Assembly (NCBI GenBank): GCA_965660625.1
Contig: CBFIAR010000017.1
Span: 1-64,000 of the forward strand
DNA: 64,000 bases
DNA from: Glaciecola sp965660625
GTDB lineage: Bacteria; Pseudomonadota; Gammaproteobacteria; Enterobacterales; Alteromonadaceae
Direction: 5' to 3'
A program made the position numbers and the translations under genes. This document shows positions 25,532-33,334 of the stretch, piece after piece. The notes under the pieces were generated by a model. That model was not told the DNA's origin, ran no database searches, and saw only the letters and a list, made by a program, of their open reading frames with translations. Within the stretch, counting starts at the first letter, position 1; each line of letters opens with the position of its first letter.

Positions 25532-28188
25532 AGTGCTGGGTTCACTTCTGGTTGGTCTAATTTTAACGTAATTTGTTTTTTAAGGGTGATTTCTTGTTCT
25601 TGCGTCAACGCTTTACCTGCTTCGTTGGACACAATAAATACATCTTCTGCTCGCTCGCCAATGGTCGAAATTTTAGCCATTTTTAAGGTCAAATTAAGAT
25701 CCACAAAAAGGTGACCTATTTTCGCTAACAAGCCCGGGGCGTCTAAAGCCTCTAGTTCCACTAATGTAGCGTATTCGGTTGACGAGTAAAAACGCACTTT
25801 TGTTTTAACATCTAATTGTTTCATTTGGCGTGACATTTTGCGTTTGTTAGCATGCGAGCGACCTGGCTTCACTAACTGCGAACTTATCGCGTCAACCAAG
25901 TTTTTGATGTGAAATTCAGAATCAATACGCTGCGCATCTTGATCAAGAATAATCATACTGTCGAACACATTGCCTTCATCGGTGACCGTAATTTGGGCGT
26001 CATGAATAGAGCAATTACGACTGTCTAGAACCGATGCTATTTGTGCAAAGAGGGCGGGACGATCGCTGCAATAGATCAGCAATTCAGTGCCTGCTTTGGA
26101 GGTGTTGTTACTGGCACTGACCAAAATATCCTCAGGCCCTAAGGTGGGGTGAGTCACAATTGATTCCGTGTGCCATGCAATTTGATTTGGCTTGAAACGC
26201 ACAAAGTAGTCGGAGCGCATTTGTCGCCAGAACAACATGGCTTGGTCTTCGTTTATGCCTTTTTCGGCAAGCAGCGTCATCGCCTCTTTTTTGTGCTCTG
26301 CAATACGCTGATCAAGCGTTATCTGACACTCTAAGCCATTATCAAAAGCCTGCTGCGTGAGTAAATAAAGCTCACGCAGCAAGGATGCTTTCCAATCGTT
26401 CCATAAATTGTCATTAGTGGCCCGAATATCAGCGAGGGTTAATGCATAAAGTAAATTTAGATTGTCATGAGTTTTAACGCTTGTGGCGAATTGGTTAATG
26501 ACGTCTGCATCATATATGTCGCGACGTTGTGCAACCACCGACATGAGTAGATGATTTTCGACTAACCATGCAATTGTGTTTGCATCGCTTTCAGACATAT
26601 TGTGAAGTTCACAAAACGTAAGCGCGTCGACCGAGCCGAGTGTTGAATGATCGCCGCCGCGCCCTTTGGCGATGTCATGAAAAATAGCGGCGATGAACAG
26701 CAGTTCAGGCTTATCGAGGTTTTTGACAATACGATGGCAACGCGGAAACTTCTTTTCACTGTGATAGTAGCTGTAGACAAATTTTACTAAACGATGTGTG
26801 TGCTCATCTACCGTGTAGGCGTGAAACAAGTCGAATTGCATCATCCCAACGATCTTATCCCACTCCGGCAAATAAGATTGTAATATCCCGTATTTATACA
26901 TCACGTCCCAACCCAAGTTGAAAAACTCAGGTTGCTTCATTAGTGCCATAAAACGCTCTCGACAGTCTTGACGTTCATGATAATACTGATGTTGGAAACG
27001 ACGACGCGCATTGCGTAATTGACGAATGCAGTTGGCGTCTAAGCCTTGCACCGTGTCATGCTGGCTAATGAGGCTAAGAAAGTCGAGTATGTCAGCGGGA
27101 GAATGAAATGTTTCCGGCTGTGAAGGAGAAATTAAGCCGTCTCTCAACTCAAATTTAGCGTTGAGTGTGGTCACCTTTTTCACTTTTTGCTCTAACACAT
27201 CATCTTTGAAACGCAGAAGCAACATACTGTTCAATTCAGACACACGTCGAACAATTCTGAACAACGCCTTCATCATTTGCTCTACGGCGGCTTTACCTTC
27301 GCCATATCCCAGTAGCTTTGCAACATCCGGTTGATAGTCGAATAAGAGTCTGTTTTCACTGCGCCCAGAAATAAGGTGCAGCGCAAAGCGGATTTGCCAC
27401 AAGTGAGAACGGCACTCAATGAGTTCGGCATGTTCTATTTCAAAAAAGTAACCGTGCCCAATTAAGGTGAGTCCGTCGTATTCTCTAAAGTGTTTTTTTG
27501 CTACCCAGCCAATTGACTGAATATCACGTAAACAACCGGGATTCTCTTTTACGTTAGGTTCAAGATTGTATGAGGTATCGTTGAATTTGTGATGACGGTT
27601 TTGCTGTTCTTCTAATTTCGCAAGAAAGAAGTCTTTACTAGACCACACTTTTGGGCTGTTAACTTTGTCAATTAATTGTTTGAAGGTGCTTTCGCATCCA
27701 CATAAAATACGGGCTTCAACTAAGTTAGTGGCGATGGTAATGTCTGACTTGGCTAAGGTAATGGTTTCTTTAACCGTGCGCACTGCTTGGCCAATTTCGA
27801 GCTTTATATCCCACAGTAGGGTGATGAAACTGCCAAGACGCTCTTCAACGTTTTTGCTTACTTTTTTTTCGCTGAGTATTAATAAGTCAATATCAGAGTA
27901 GGGCTGCAGTTGTCCGCGTCCGTATCCGCCGACAGCGCAAAGTGCAAGGCCAGACTCCTTATTAAGGTCTAATAATTGCCATGCATGACGCAAGAGTGCA
28001 TCGGTAAAATCGCTGCGCGAAACCACGAGTTTATCCACTAATTCCTTATTGAAATTATCCTGAAGCCACTCGTAGTTGGATTTTACTGCGTGTTTAAAGC
28101 CAGCAATATCGCTTACGTCTTTGATGCTTTTTAGCAGTTGTATTTGCTCTTGGACCGACAAAGTAACTCCTTGGCTATGCTCGACCAT
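25528..28188 (-). CDS. glnD: Bifunctional PII uridylyltransferase/uridylyl-removing enzyme GlnD
   Basis: 886 aa (E. coli 890). It senses glutamine and uridylylates or deuridylylates PII. Domains in order: nucleotidyltransferase with GGYGRGQLQPYSDIDLLIL (87-105), GlnD helical domain, HD hydrolase (FIAAIFHDIAKGRGGDHS), and two C-terminal ACT domains (STEYATLVELEALDAPGLLAKIG is the second). The order map-glnD-dapD on one strand is the conserved gammaproteobacterial one. Confidence 0.96.
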   Translation of the reverse strand: MVEHSQGVTLSVQEQIQLLKSIKDVSDIAGFKHAVKSNYEWLQDNFNKELVDKLVVSRSDFTDALLRHAWQLLDLNKESGLALCAVGGYGRGQLQPYSDIDLLILSEKKVSKNVEERLGSFITLLWDIKLEIGQAVRTVKETITLAKSDITIATNLVEARILCGCESTFKQLIDKVNSPKVWSSKDFFLAKLEEQQNRHHKFNDTSYNLEPNVKENPGCLRDIQSIGWVAKKHFREYDGLTLIGHGYFFEIEHAELIECRSHLWQIRFALHLISGRSENRLLFDYQPDVAKLLGYGEGKAAVEQMMKALFRIVRRVSELNSMLLLRFKDDVLEQKVKKVTTLNAKFELRDGLISPSQPETFHSPADILDFLSLISQHDTVQGLDANCIRQLRNARRRFQHQYYHERQDCRERFMALMKQPEFFNLGWDVMYKYGILQSYLPEWDKIVGMMQFDLFHAYTVDEHTHRLVKFVYSYYHSEKKFPRCHRIVKNLDKPELLFIAAIFHDIAKGRGGDHSTLGSVDALTFCELHNMSESDANTIAWLVENHLLMSVVAQRRDIYDADVINQFATSVKTHDNLNLLYALTLADIRATNDNLWNDWKASLLRELYLLTQQAFDNGLECQITLDQRIAEHKKEAMTLLAEKGINEDQAMLFWRQMRSDYFVRFKPNQIAWHTESIVTHPTLGPEDILVSASNNTSKAGTELLIYCSDRPALFAQIASVLDSRNCSIHDAQITVTDEGNVFDSMIILDQDAQRIDSEFHIKNLVDAISSQLVKPGRSHANKRKMSRQMKQLDVKTKVRFYSSTEYATLVELEALDAPGLLAKIGHLFVDLNLTLKMAKISTIGERAEDVFIVSNEAGKALTQEQEITLKKQITLKLDQPEVNPAL

Positions 28189-28247
28189 ATATATGCCCTA
28201 TTGAATTTGAGAACGGTTCATACTGCCAACAAAATGTAGGCTAATAA

Positions 28248-29039
28248 TTAGTGATTGATGATCCTATCAATCTCTTCATCATCACGTAATGTCAGAATTT
28301 CTACGCCGGTTTCAGTGACCAATAAGGTATGTTCCCATTGTGCGCTTAAACTGCGATCTTTAGTGACCACCGTCCAGTTGTCAGGTAACACTTTAGAGTA
28401 GCGTTTTCCAGCGTTAACCATCGGTTCGATAGTAAAGCACATACCTGCCTCGATGAGGTCGCCGGTGCCTGGTTTGCCGTAGTGTACAATTTGCGGATCT
28501 TCATGAAACACAGCACCAATACCATGCCCACAATATTCTCTAACAATCGAATAATTGTGTGATTCGGCATGCTGTTGGCAAGCATGGCCGATGTCGCCAA
28601 GACGCATACCTGGCTTAACAATTTTGATGGCGTTATATAAACACTCTTGGGTCACTTTAATGAGCCGTTCTGCCATAATCGATGGTTTACCAACGACAAA
28701 CATTTTTGAGGTGTCGCCGTGATAACCGTCTTTAATGACGGTAACGTCGATGTTAACAATGTCGCCGTCTTTGAGCTTTTTGTCGCTTGGAATACCATGG
28801 CAAATAACGTGATTAACGGAAGTGCAGACCGACTTCGGAAATGGCGGATTACCGTAATTTAGCGGTGCTGGGATTGCGTTTTGTACGTCCACAATATAAT
28901 CGTGGCAACGTTTATCGAGTTCGTCTGTGGTGACGCCTTTTACTACGTGCTCGCCAATCATCATCAGTACTTCTGCGGCCAGTTTGCCAGCAACGCGCAT
29001 TTTTTCCATTTCTTCTGGTGTTTTTATTGTTCCAGCCAA
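28248..29039 (-). CDS. map: Type I methionine aminopeptidase
   Basis: 263 aa (E. coli 264). It removes N-terminal Met co-translationally. Pita-bread fold with metal ligands visible: VICHGIPS, NIDVTVIKDGYHGDTSKMF (two Asp), GHGIG (His), TIEPM (Glu) and QWEHTLLV (Glu). It is divergent from rpsB as in E. coli. The intervening 820 bp carry repeat element A. Confidence 0.96.
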   Translation of the reverse strand: MAGTIKTPEEMEKMRVAGKLAAEVLMMIGEHVVKGVTTDELDKRCHDYIVDVQNAIPAPLNYGNPPFPKSVCTSVNHVICHGIPSDKKLKDGDIVNIDVTVIKDGYHGDTSKMFVVGKPSIMAERLIKVTQECLYNAIKIVKPGMRLGDIGHACQQHAESHNYSIVREYCGHGIGAVFHEDPQIVHYGKPGTGDLIEAGMCFTIEPMVNAGKRYSKVLPDNWTVVTKDRSLSAQWEHTLLVTETGVEILTLRDDEEIDRIINH

Positions 29040-29116
29040 GGTGGACCTCTTTGAATTTTTGTTGAACTAATTTTTAATTTATTTCTGTGTATCCAGAGTT
29101 TACGTTCCGTCAATAT

Positions 29117-29204
29117 GCACATGGTGTTGCGGTTTAATACACATGCTGTCGCAGTTTAATGTACATGGTGTCACTATTTCATAAACACGGTGTCACGGTT
29201 TACG
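29117..29204. repeat. 22-bp tandem repeat array beside foldback element A
   Basis: Four degenerate 22-bp units (starts 29117, 29139, 29161, 29183) of the pattern nnACATGGTGTCGCGGTTTA. They end exactly where the left arm of foldback A begins. A single stray unit-like sequence (GCATGGTGTTATCGTTT) is at about 29545. Confidence 0.8.
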
Positions 29205-29323
29205 GATACAAAGGAAAGGACTGGCCCAATAAAAAGTCGCTGCAAGCCCATCCATGGGGCGCTCGGCACTCGGCGTCCTGCCGAGTGACGCTTTTTATTG
29301 GGCCAGTCCTTTCCTTTGTATCC
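29204..29323 (+). repeat. Foldback element A: conserved 54-bp core in 33-bp perfect arms
   Basis: Arms 29204-29236 and 29291-29323 are a perfect 33-bp inverted repeat. Between them is a 54-bp core (29237-29290) with two small stems, one on GCCCATCCATGGGGC and one CACTCGGC / GCCGAGTG around loop GTCCT. The core recurs at 31796-31849 on the opposite strand with entirely different arms. There is no T-tract after the arm, and it lies between divergent genes, so it is not a terminator. Repeat family of unknown type. Confidence 0.9.
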
Positions 29324-29659
29324 TGGATCGTTTGTGCGTTTAACATGTTTTTTAACGCGTAAACCACCTCAAAAGGCGCACTAAACTTTGCTACCTTGCT
29401 GCTTCAGCATAGCATTGTACTGCCGATGGACGAGTATACCAAGTTCGTATCGGCTTAACTATGGTCACTTTTGTATATCAAATAATTTTTTTAGTTTACT
29501 TGCAGTCTGGCATTAATCAATCTATCCGCAGTGGGTCTGATAGAGCATGGTGTTATCGTTTGGCTACGCTCGAGGAAACCATCGAATAAACAGTGCGGCA
29601 TAAGTAACAGATGTAGACACAAGTACGAGGAATCGACGTGTTTAAAATATGCTTTTTTG
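29324..29659. other. Non-coding stretch upstream of rpsB promoter
   Basis: About 335 bp. No open frame with family resemblance was found on either strand. It holds one isolated copy of the 22-bp repeat motif near 29545 and otherwise AT-rich DNA that must include the map promoter side. Nothing else recognised. Confidence 0.5.
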
Positions 29660-29688
29660 TTGATTATCATCAGTCAAAATGATATAAA
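29660..29688 (+). promoter_or_regulatory. rpsB promoter with GC-rich discriminator
   Basis: TTGATT (29660-29665), 17-bp spacer, TATAAA (29683-29688), followed by a GCGCGCGC discriminator. The GC-rich discriminator is typical of stringently controlled ribosomal promoters. The predicted start is near 29697, giving a leader of about 165 nt. Confidence 0.65.
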
Positions 29689-29696
29689 GCGCGCGC

Positions 29697-29861
29697 TGTT
29701 TGAGAACGTTGCAAAACTTTCCAGCAGTACACAGTACAATTAAACTAAAAACACACATATACCGTCACTGATCTCGGGGTGTCTAACGCGTTGTTATTAC
29801 TACGTTTTGGATCGAGAGAAGGGGTATATGGAGGCCTAACCCCTAAACAGGAAAATATAAA
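29697..29861 (+). promoter_or_regulatory. rpsB 5' leader, probable S2 autoregulatory RNA
   Basis: A long leader ending with a hairpin GGGG-TATATGGAGGCCTAA-CCCC (about 29820-29843) just upstream of the ribosome site. Gammaproteobacterial rpsB leaders carry a conserved structure through which S2 represses rpsB-tsf. Position, length and the GGAGGCCTAACCCC segment fit; the full fold was not computed. Confidence 0.6.
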
Positions 29862-30596
29862 ATGGCAAAAGTATCAATGCGTGACATGCTCCAAGCGGGC
29901 GTACATTTCGGTCACCAAACTCGTTACTGGAATCCAAAAATGGCTCAATACATTTTTGGCGCTCGTAACCGAGTTCATATCATCAACTTAGAAAAAACAG
30001 TTCCTTTATTCAATGAAGCGTTAAGCTATCTTTCTGGTGTATCACACAAGAAAGGTAAAGTTTTGTTCGTTGGAACTAAACGTGCTGCAAGTGAAGCCGT
30101 GAAAGAAGCCGCTGAAAAATCGGGTCAATTCTACGTAAATAAGCGTTGGTTGGGCGGAATGTTGACTAACTGGAAAACAGTGCGTCAATCAATCAAGCGT
30201 CTTAAAGATCTTGAAGTACAATCAACAGATGGTACTTTCGACAAGATCACTAAGAAAGAAGTGTTAATGCTTAAGCGCGAAATGACTAAGCTAGAAGGTA
30301 GCTTAGGTGGTATCAAAAACATGGGTGGTCTTCCAGACGTTATCTTTGTTATCGATGCTGATCATGAGCACATTGCAGTAACCGAAGCTCGCAACCTTGG
30401 TATTCCAGTTGTGGGTGTAGTTGATACTAACTCTAACCCAGATGGCGTTGATTTCATTATCCCTGGTAATGACGATGCGATCCGTGCGGTTAACTTATAC
30501 ACTAGCGCTGCTGCTGATGCGATCAATGAAGGTCGTAATCAAGACGTAGTAGTTGCTGCTGCTGAAAAAGACGACTTCGTAGAAGCCGCAGAGTAA
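29862..30596 (+). CDS. rpsB: 30S ribosomal protein S2
   Basis: 244 aa (E. coli 241). Family signatures MRDMLQAGVHFGHQTRYWNP at the start and PVVGVVDTNSNPDGVDFIIPGNDDA toward the end. It binds the 30S subunit neck and recruits S1. It has an acidic C-terminal tail (EKDDFVEAAE). First gene of the rpsB-tsf operon. Confidence 0.98.
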   Translation: MAKVSMRDMLQAGVHFGHQTRYWNPKMAQYIFGARNRVHIINLEKTVPLFNEALSYLSGVSHKKGKVLFVGTKRAASEAVKEAAEKSGQFYVNKRWLGGMLTNWKTVRQSIKRLKDLEVQSTDGTFDKITKKEVLMLKREMTKLEGSLGGIKNMGGLPDVIFVIDADHEHIAVTEARNLGIPVVGVVDTNSNPDGVDFIIPGNDDAIRAVNLYTSAAADAINEGRNQDVVVAAAEKDDFVEAAE

Positions 30597-30642
30597 GTTT
30601 TACGTATACTTTGCGAAAAAAGTTATCGTAAATAACGTTATC

Positions 30643-30666
30643 AAAGGGGGCCTTCGCCCCCTTTTC
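30643..30666 (+). terminator. rpsB-tsf intercistronic terminator/attenuator
   Basis: GGGGG-CCTTCG-CCCCC stem with flanking AAA/TTTT, 50 bp after rpsB. Partial termination here would set the S2 to EF-Ts ratio. Confidence 0.8.
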
Positions 30667-30694
30667 TAAATATTGATATTTTGAGGAAAAGAAA

Positions 30695-31567
30695 ATGGCA
30701 GTGACTGCAGCACTGGTTAAAGAATTACGCGAGCGCACTGGCGCTGGTATGTTAGATTGTAAAAATGCATTGGTTGAGGCGAATGCAGATATCGAACTAG
30801 CAATTGAGAATATGCGCAAATCTGGTCAAGCAAAAGCGGCTAAAAAAGCAGGTCGTATTGCAGCAGAAGGCGTCATCTTAACTAAAATCTCTGGTGGCAA
30901 AGCTACTATGATGGAAGTTAACTGTGAAACTGATTTCGTTGCACGCGACGAAGGTTTCTTAGCTTTCGGTAACAAATTGATTGACGTTGCTGCGGCAAAC
31001 GGTATCAACGATATAGAAGCGTTGAATGCGGCTGAGTTAGACGGTTCTACTGTCGCTGCAGTGCGCGACACCTTAGTGTCAAAAATTGGTGAAAATATCA
31101 GTGCTCGTCGTGTTGTTAACGTTGAAGGGGCAAACCTTGGCGCATACGTACACGGTGGCAAAATTGGCGTTATCGTTATTTTAGAAGGCGGTGATGAAGC
31201 GTTAGCAAAAGATATCGCAATGCATGTTGCTGCTGCTAGCCCACAATTTGTTAAGCCAAGTGACGTTTCTGCTGAAGTCGTAGAAAAAGAAAAAGAAATC
31301 CAAATTGACATCGCAATTCAGTCTGGTAAAAAGCCTGAAATCGCTGAAAAAATGGTGGCTGGTCGCATGAAGAAATTCACCGGCGAGATTAGCCTAACAG
31401 GCCAGAACTTCATCAAGGATCCTTCACAAACTGTTGAAGACCTGTTGAAGTCTAAAAACGCTGATGTTGTTAACTTTATCCGCTTTGAAGTGGGTGAAGG
31501 TATCGAGAAGAAGACTGAAGATTTTGCTGCAGAAGTTGCTGCACAATTAGAAGCTGCTAAGAAATAA
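30695..31567 (+). CDS. tsf: Translation elongation factor Ts
   Basis: 290 aa (E. coli 283). It is the GDP/GTP exchange factor of EF-Tu. N-terminal UBA-like domain with LVKELRERTGAGMLDCKNAL, the conserved TDFVARDEGF that inserts near the EF-Tu nucleotide site, and the C-terminal module ending VEDLLKSKNADVVNFIRFEVGEGI. It is preceded by TGAGGAAAAG. Confidence 0.98.
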   Translation: MAVTAALVKELRERTGAGMLDCKNALVEANADIELAIENMRKSGQAKAAKKAGRIAAEGVILTKISGGKATMMEVNCETDFVARDEGFLAFGNKLIDVAAANGINDIEALNAAELDGSTVAAVRDTLVSKIGENISARRVVNVEGANLGAYVHGGKIGVIVILEGGDEALAKDIAMHVAAASPQFVKPSDVSAEVVEKEKEIQIDIAIQSGKKPEIAEKMVAGRMKKFTGEISLTGQNFIKDPSQTVEDLLKSKNADVVNFIRFEVGEGIEKKTEDFAAEVAAQLEAAKK

Positions 31568-31612
31568 GTGCTTCGATTGCTTTTGCAATCACCGATTCTC
31601 GGATAAAATATG

Positions 31613-31638
31613 AAGCACCTCAATTGAGGTGCTTTTTT
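31613..31638 (+). terminator. tsf terminator
   Basis: Perfect stem AAGCACCTC / GAGGTGCTT followed by TTTT, 45 bp after the stop. A second small hairpin (TAGGCA...TGCCTA, 31640-31657) follows. Confidence 0.9.
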
Positions 31639-31721
31639 ATAGGCATAAAGTGCCTATAAAAAGCAGAGCAGAATAAAACAGAAAAAAGCGTAACAAAACA
31701 AAGCAGAACAGCCCAAGGCCC

Positions 31722-31902
31722 TAAAAAGTAGCGAAATTCTACCTAGAAGCCGGAAGCCTTTCTGCAAATACCGGAAGCCTTTCTGCAAATAAAAGTGTCA
31801 TTCGGCAGGACACCGAATGCCAAGCGCCCCATGGATGGGCTCGCAGCGCCCTTTATTTGCAGAAAGGCTGTAGGCTTCTAGGTAGAATTTCGCTACTTTT
31901 TA
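31722..31902 (-). repeat. Foldback element B: same core as element A, different long arms
   Basis: The core 31796-31849 (minus sense) matches the core of element A at 47 of 54 positions by eye. The arms 31722-31795 and 31850-31902 pair over almost their whole length but share no sequence with the arms of A. The left arm is exactly 21 bp longer because a 21-bp segment is duplicated in it. In the small stem the A pair C-G is T-A here (compensatory), and another C-G becomes a wobble. It lies between tsf and pyrH, inverted relative to A. Confidence 0.9.
31750..31791. repeat. Perfect 21-bp tandem duplication within one arm of element B
   Basis: Two identical 21-bp copies (31750-31770 and 31771-31791, each beginning CCGGAAGCC). 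Only one copy has a partner in the opposite arm, which shows that the duplication arose after the palindrome was formed. Confidence 0.9.
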
Positions 31903-31963
31903 TCAGAAACAACAAGCTACTTTTTACCAGCAATAACAAGTTAACTTTTACAAGAAACAACAC
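31892..31963. repeat. 24-bp tandem repeat array beside foldback element B
   Basis: Three degenerate 24-bp units (31892, 31916, 31940) of the pattern GCTACTTTTTAnCAGnAAnAAC. The first unit overlaps the outer 11 bp of the right arm. Relative to the core orientation it lies on the same side as the 22-bp array of element A. Confidence 0.8.
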
Positions 31964-32018
31964 ACTATGCCAGCAACTGAAAACGTTGCGTAAGTAAACC
32001 CAGTGCAAAGGATAAACA

Positions 32019-32762
32019 ATGACAACCATACCAAAAGCTGCGTACAGACGCATTTTGTTAAAACTAAGTGGCGAAGCCCTGATGGGCGAAGAAAACTTTG
32101 GTATCGACGCCAAAGTGTTAGATCGCATGGCGCTGGAAATAAAAGAGATAGTAGAACTCGGTGTCGAAGTCGGCTTAGTTATCGGTGGTGGTAACTTATT
32201 CCGCGGCGAAGGCCTCGCAAAAGCAGGTATGCACCGCGTTGTTGGCGATCATATGGGTATGCTGGCAACAGTAATGAACGGTTTAGCTATGCGGGATGCC
32301 TTGCACAGAGCATTCGTGAATGCGCGCTTAATGTCGGCCATTCCATTAAATGGTGTTTGTGATTCGTATAACTGGGCAGACGCTATAAGTTATCTAAAAT
32401 CAGGCAGAGTTGTGATATTCTCTGCAGGCACAGGTAATCCATTCTTTACAACCGACTCCGCAGCGTGTTTACGCGGTATCGAAATTGAAGCCGATGCTGT
32501 ATTAAAAGCAACGAAAGTGGACGGTGTTTACAGCGCTGACCCTGTGAAAAACCCGGATGCCGTTTTGTTAAAACGCATCAGTTATCAAGAAGTACTAGAA
32601 AAAGAGTTAAAAGTAATGGACCTGTCAGCCTTTACACTAGCTCGTGACCATAACATCCCGATTCGAGTATTCAATATGAATAAGCCGGGCTGTTTAAAGC
32701 GAGTTGTATTAGGCGACGATGAAGGGACCACTATATGCCATCCAGAAAAAGTGAAAAAATAA
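32019..32762 (+). CDS. pyrH: UMP kinase PyrH
   Basis: 247 aa (E. coli 241). It phosphorylates UMP to UDP; bacterial hexameric amino-acid-kinase fold. Motifs: RILLKLSGEALMG, VIGGGNLFRG, AGTGNPFFTTDSAACLRGIEI and DGVYSADP. It is preceded by AAAGGAT. First gene of the pyrH-frr-uppS-cdsA-dxr-rseP run. Confidence 0.98.
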   Translation: MTTIPKAAYRRILLKLSGEALMGEENFGIDAKVLDRMALEIKEIVELGVEVGLVIGGGNLFRGEGLAKAGMHRVVGDHMGMLATVMNGLAMRDALHRAFVNARLMSAIPLNGVCDSYNWADAISYLKSGRVVIFSAGTGNPFFTTDSAACLRGIEIEADAVLKATKVDGVYSADPVKNPDAVLLKRISYQEVLEKELKVMDLSAFTLARDHNIPIRVFNMNKPGCLKRVVLGDDEGTTICHPEKVKK

Positions 32763-32772
32763 GGATTTTGTT

Positions 32773-33330
32773 GTGATTGATGAAATTGAATTAGATGCTC
32801 AGCAGCGCATGGAAAAAAGTATTAGTGCGCTGAAAAGCCAGCTAAGCAAGATCAGAACGGGTCGTGCACACCCCAGTTTGTTAGATAATATTATGGTGCC
32901 GTACTATGGCGCTAATACACCACTAAAACAAGTTGCTAACGTCGTTGCTGAAGACAACCGCACCCTCGCGCTATCAGTATTTGATAAGAGCATTATTCAA
33001 GCGGTTGAAAAAGCGATTATGCAGTCAAATTTGGGCTTAAACCCAATGAGTGCTGGCACAACTATACGCATTCCTATGCCGCCGCTGACCGAAGAACGCC
33101 GTAAAGACTTAATTAAAGTTGTGCGCAATGAAGCTGAATTGGGTCGTGTCGCTGTGCGTAATATTCGCCGTGAAGCTAACAGCGATATCAAAGAATTGCT
33201 GAAAGAGAAGGAAGTGAGCGAAGACCAAAGTCGAGCGGGGGAAGAAAATATTCAGTCGCTAACGGATAAATTTATTAAAAATATTGATGAGATTCTTGCC
33301 GACAAAGAAAAAGAATTGATGGAAGTATAG
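32773..33330 (+). CDS. frr: Ribosome recycling factor
   Basis: 185 aa, exactly the E. coli length. With EF-G it splits post-termination ribosomes. GTG start 10 bp after pyrH. Signatures: KIRTGRAHPSLLD, IRIPMPPLTEERRKDLIKVV, GRVAVRNIRREANSDIKEL, and C-terminal IDEILADKEKELMEV. Confidence 0.98.
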   Translation: MIDEIELDAQQRMEKSISALKSQLSKIRTGRAHPSLLDNIMVPYYGANTPLKQVANVVAEDNRTLALSVFDKSIIQAVEKAIMQSNLGLNPMSAGTTIRIPMPPLTEERRKDLIKVVRNEAELGRVAVRNIRREANSDIKELLKEKEVSEDQSRAGEENIQSLTDKFIKNIDEILADKEKELMEV

Positions 33331-33334
33331 CCGA

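Noticed and set aside
29204..29323. Element A as a rho-independent terminator
   Set aside because: It lies between the divergent genes map and rpsB, with no T-run at the stem base, and the stem is far longer than any terminator.
30826..31311. 161-codon minus-strand frame opposite tsf
   Set aside because: It is antisense to a well-conserved gene, a by-product of its codon pattern, with no family motif.
31796..31849. Core as an integron attC site
   Set aside because: No RYYYAAC/GTTRRRY end boxes and no cassette-like genes or integrase nearby.
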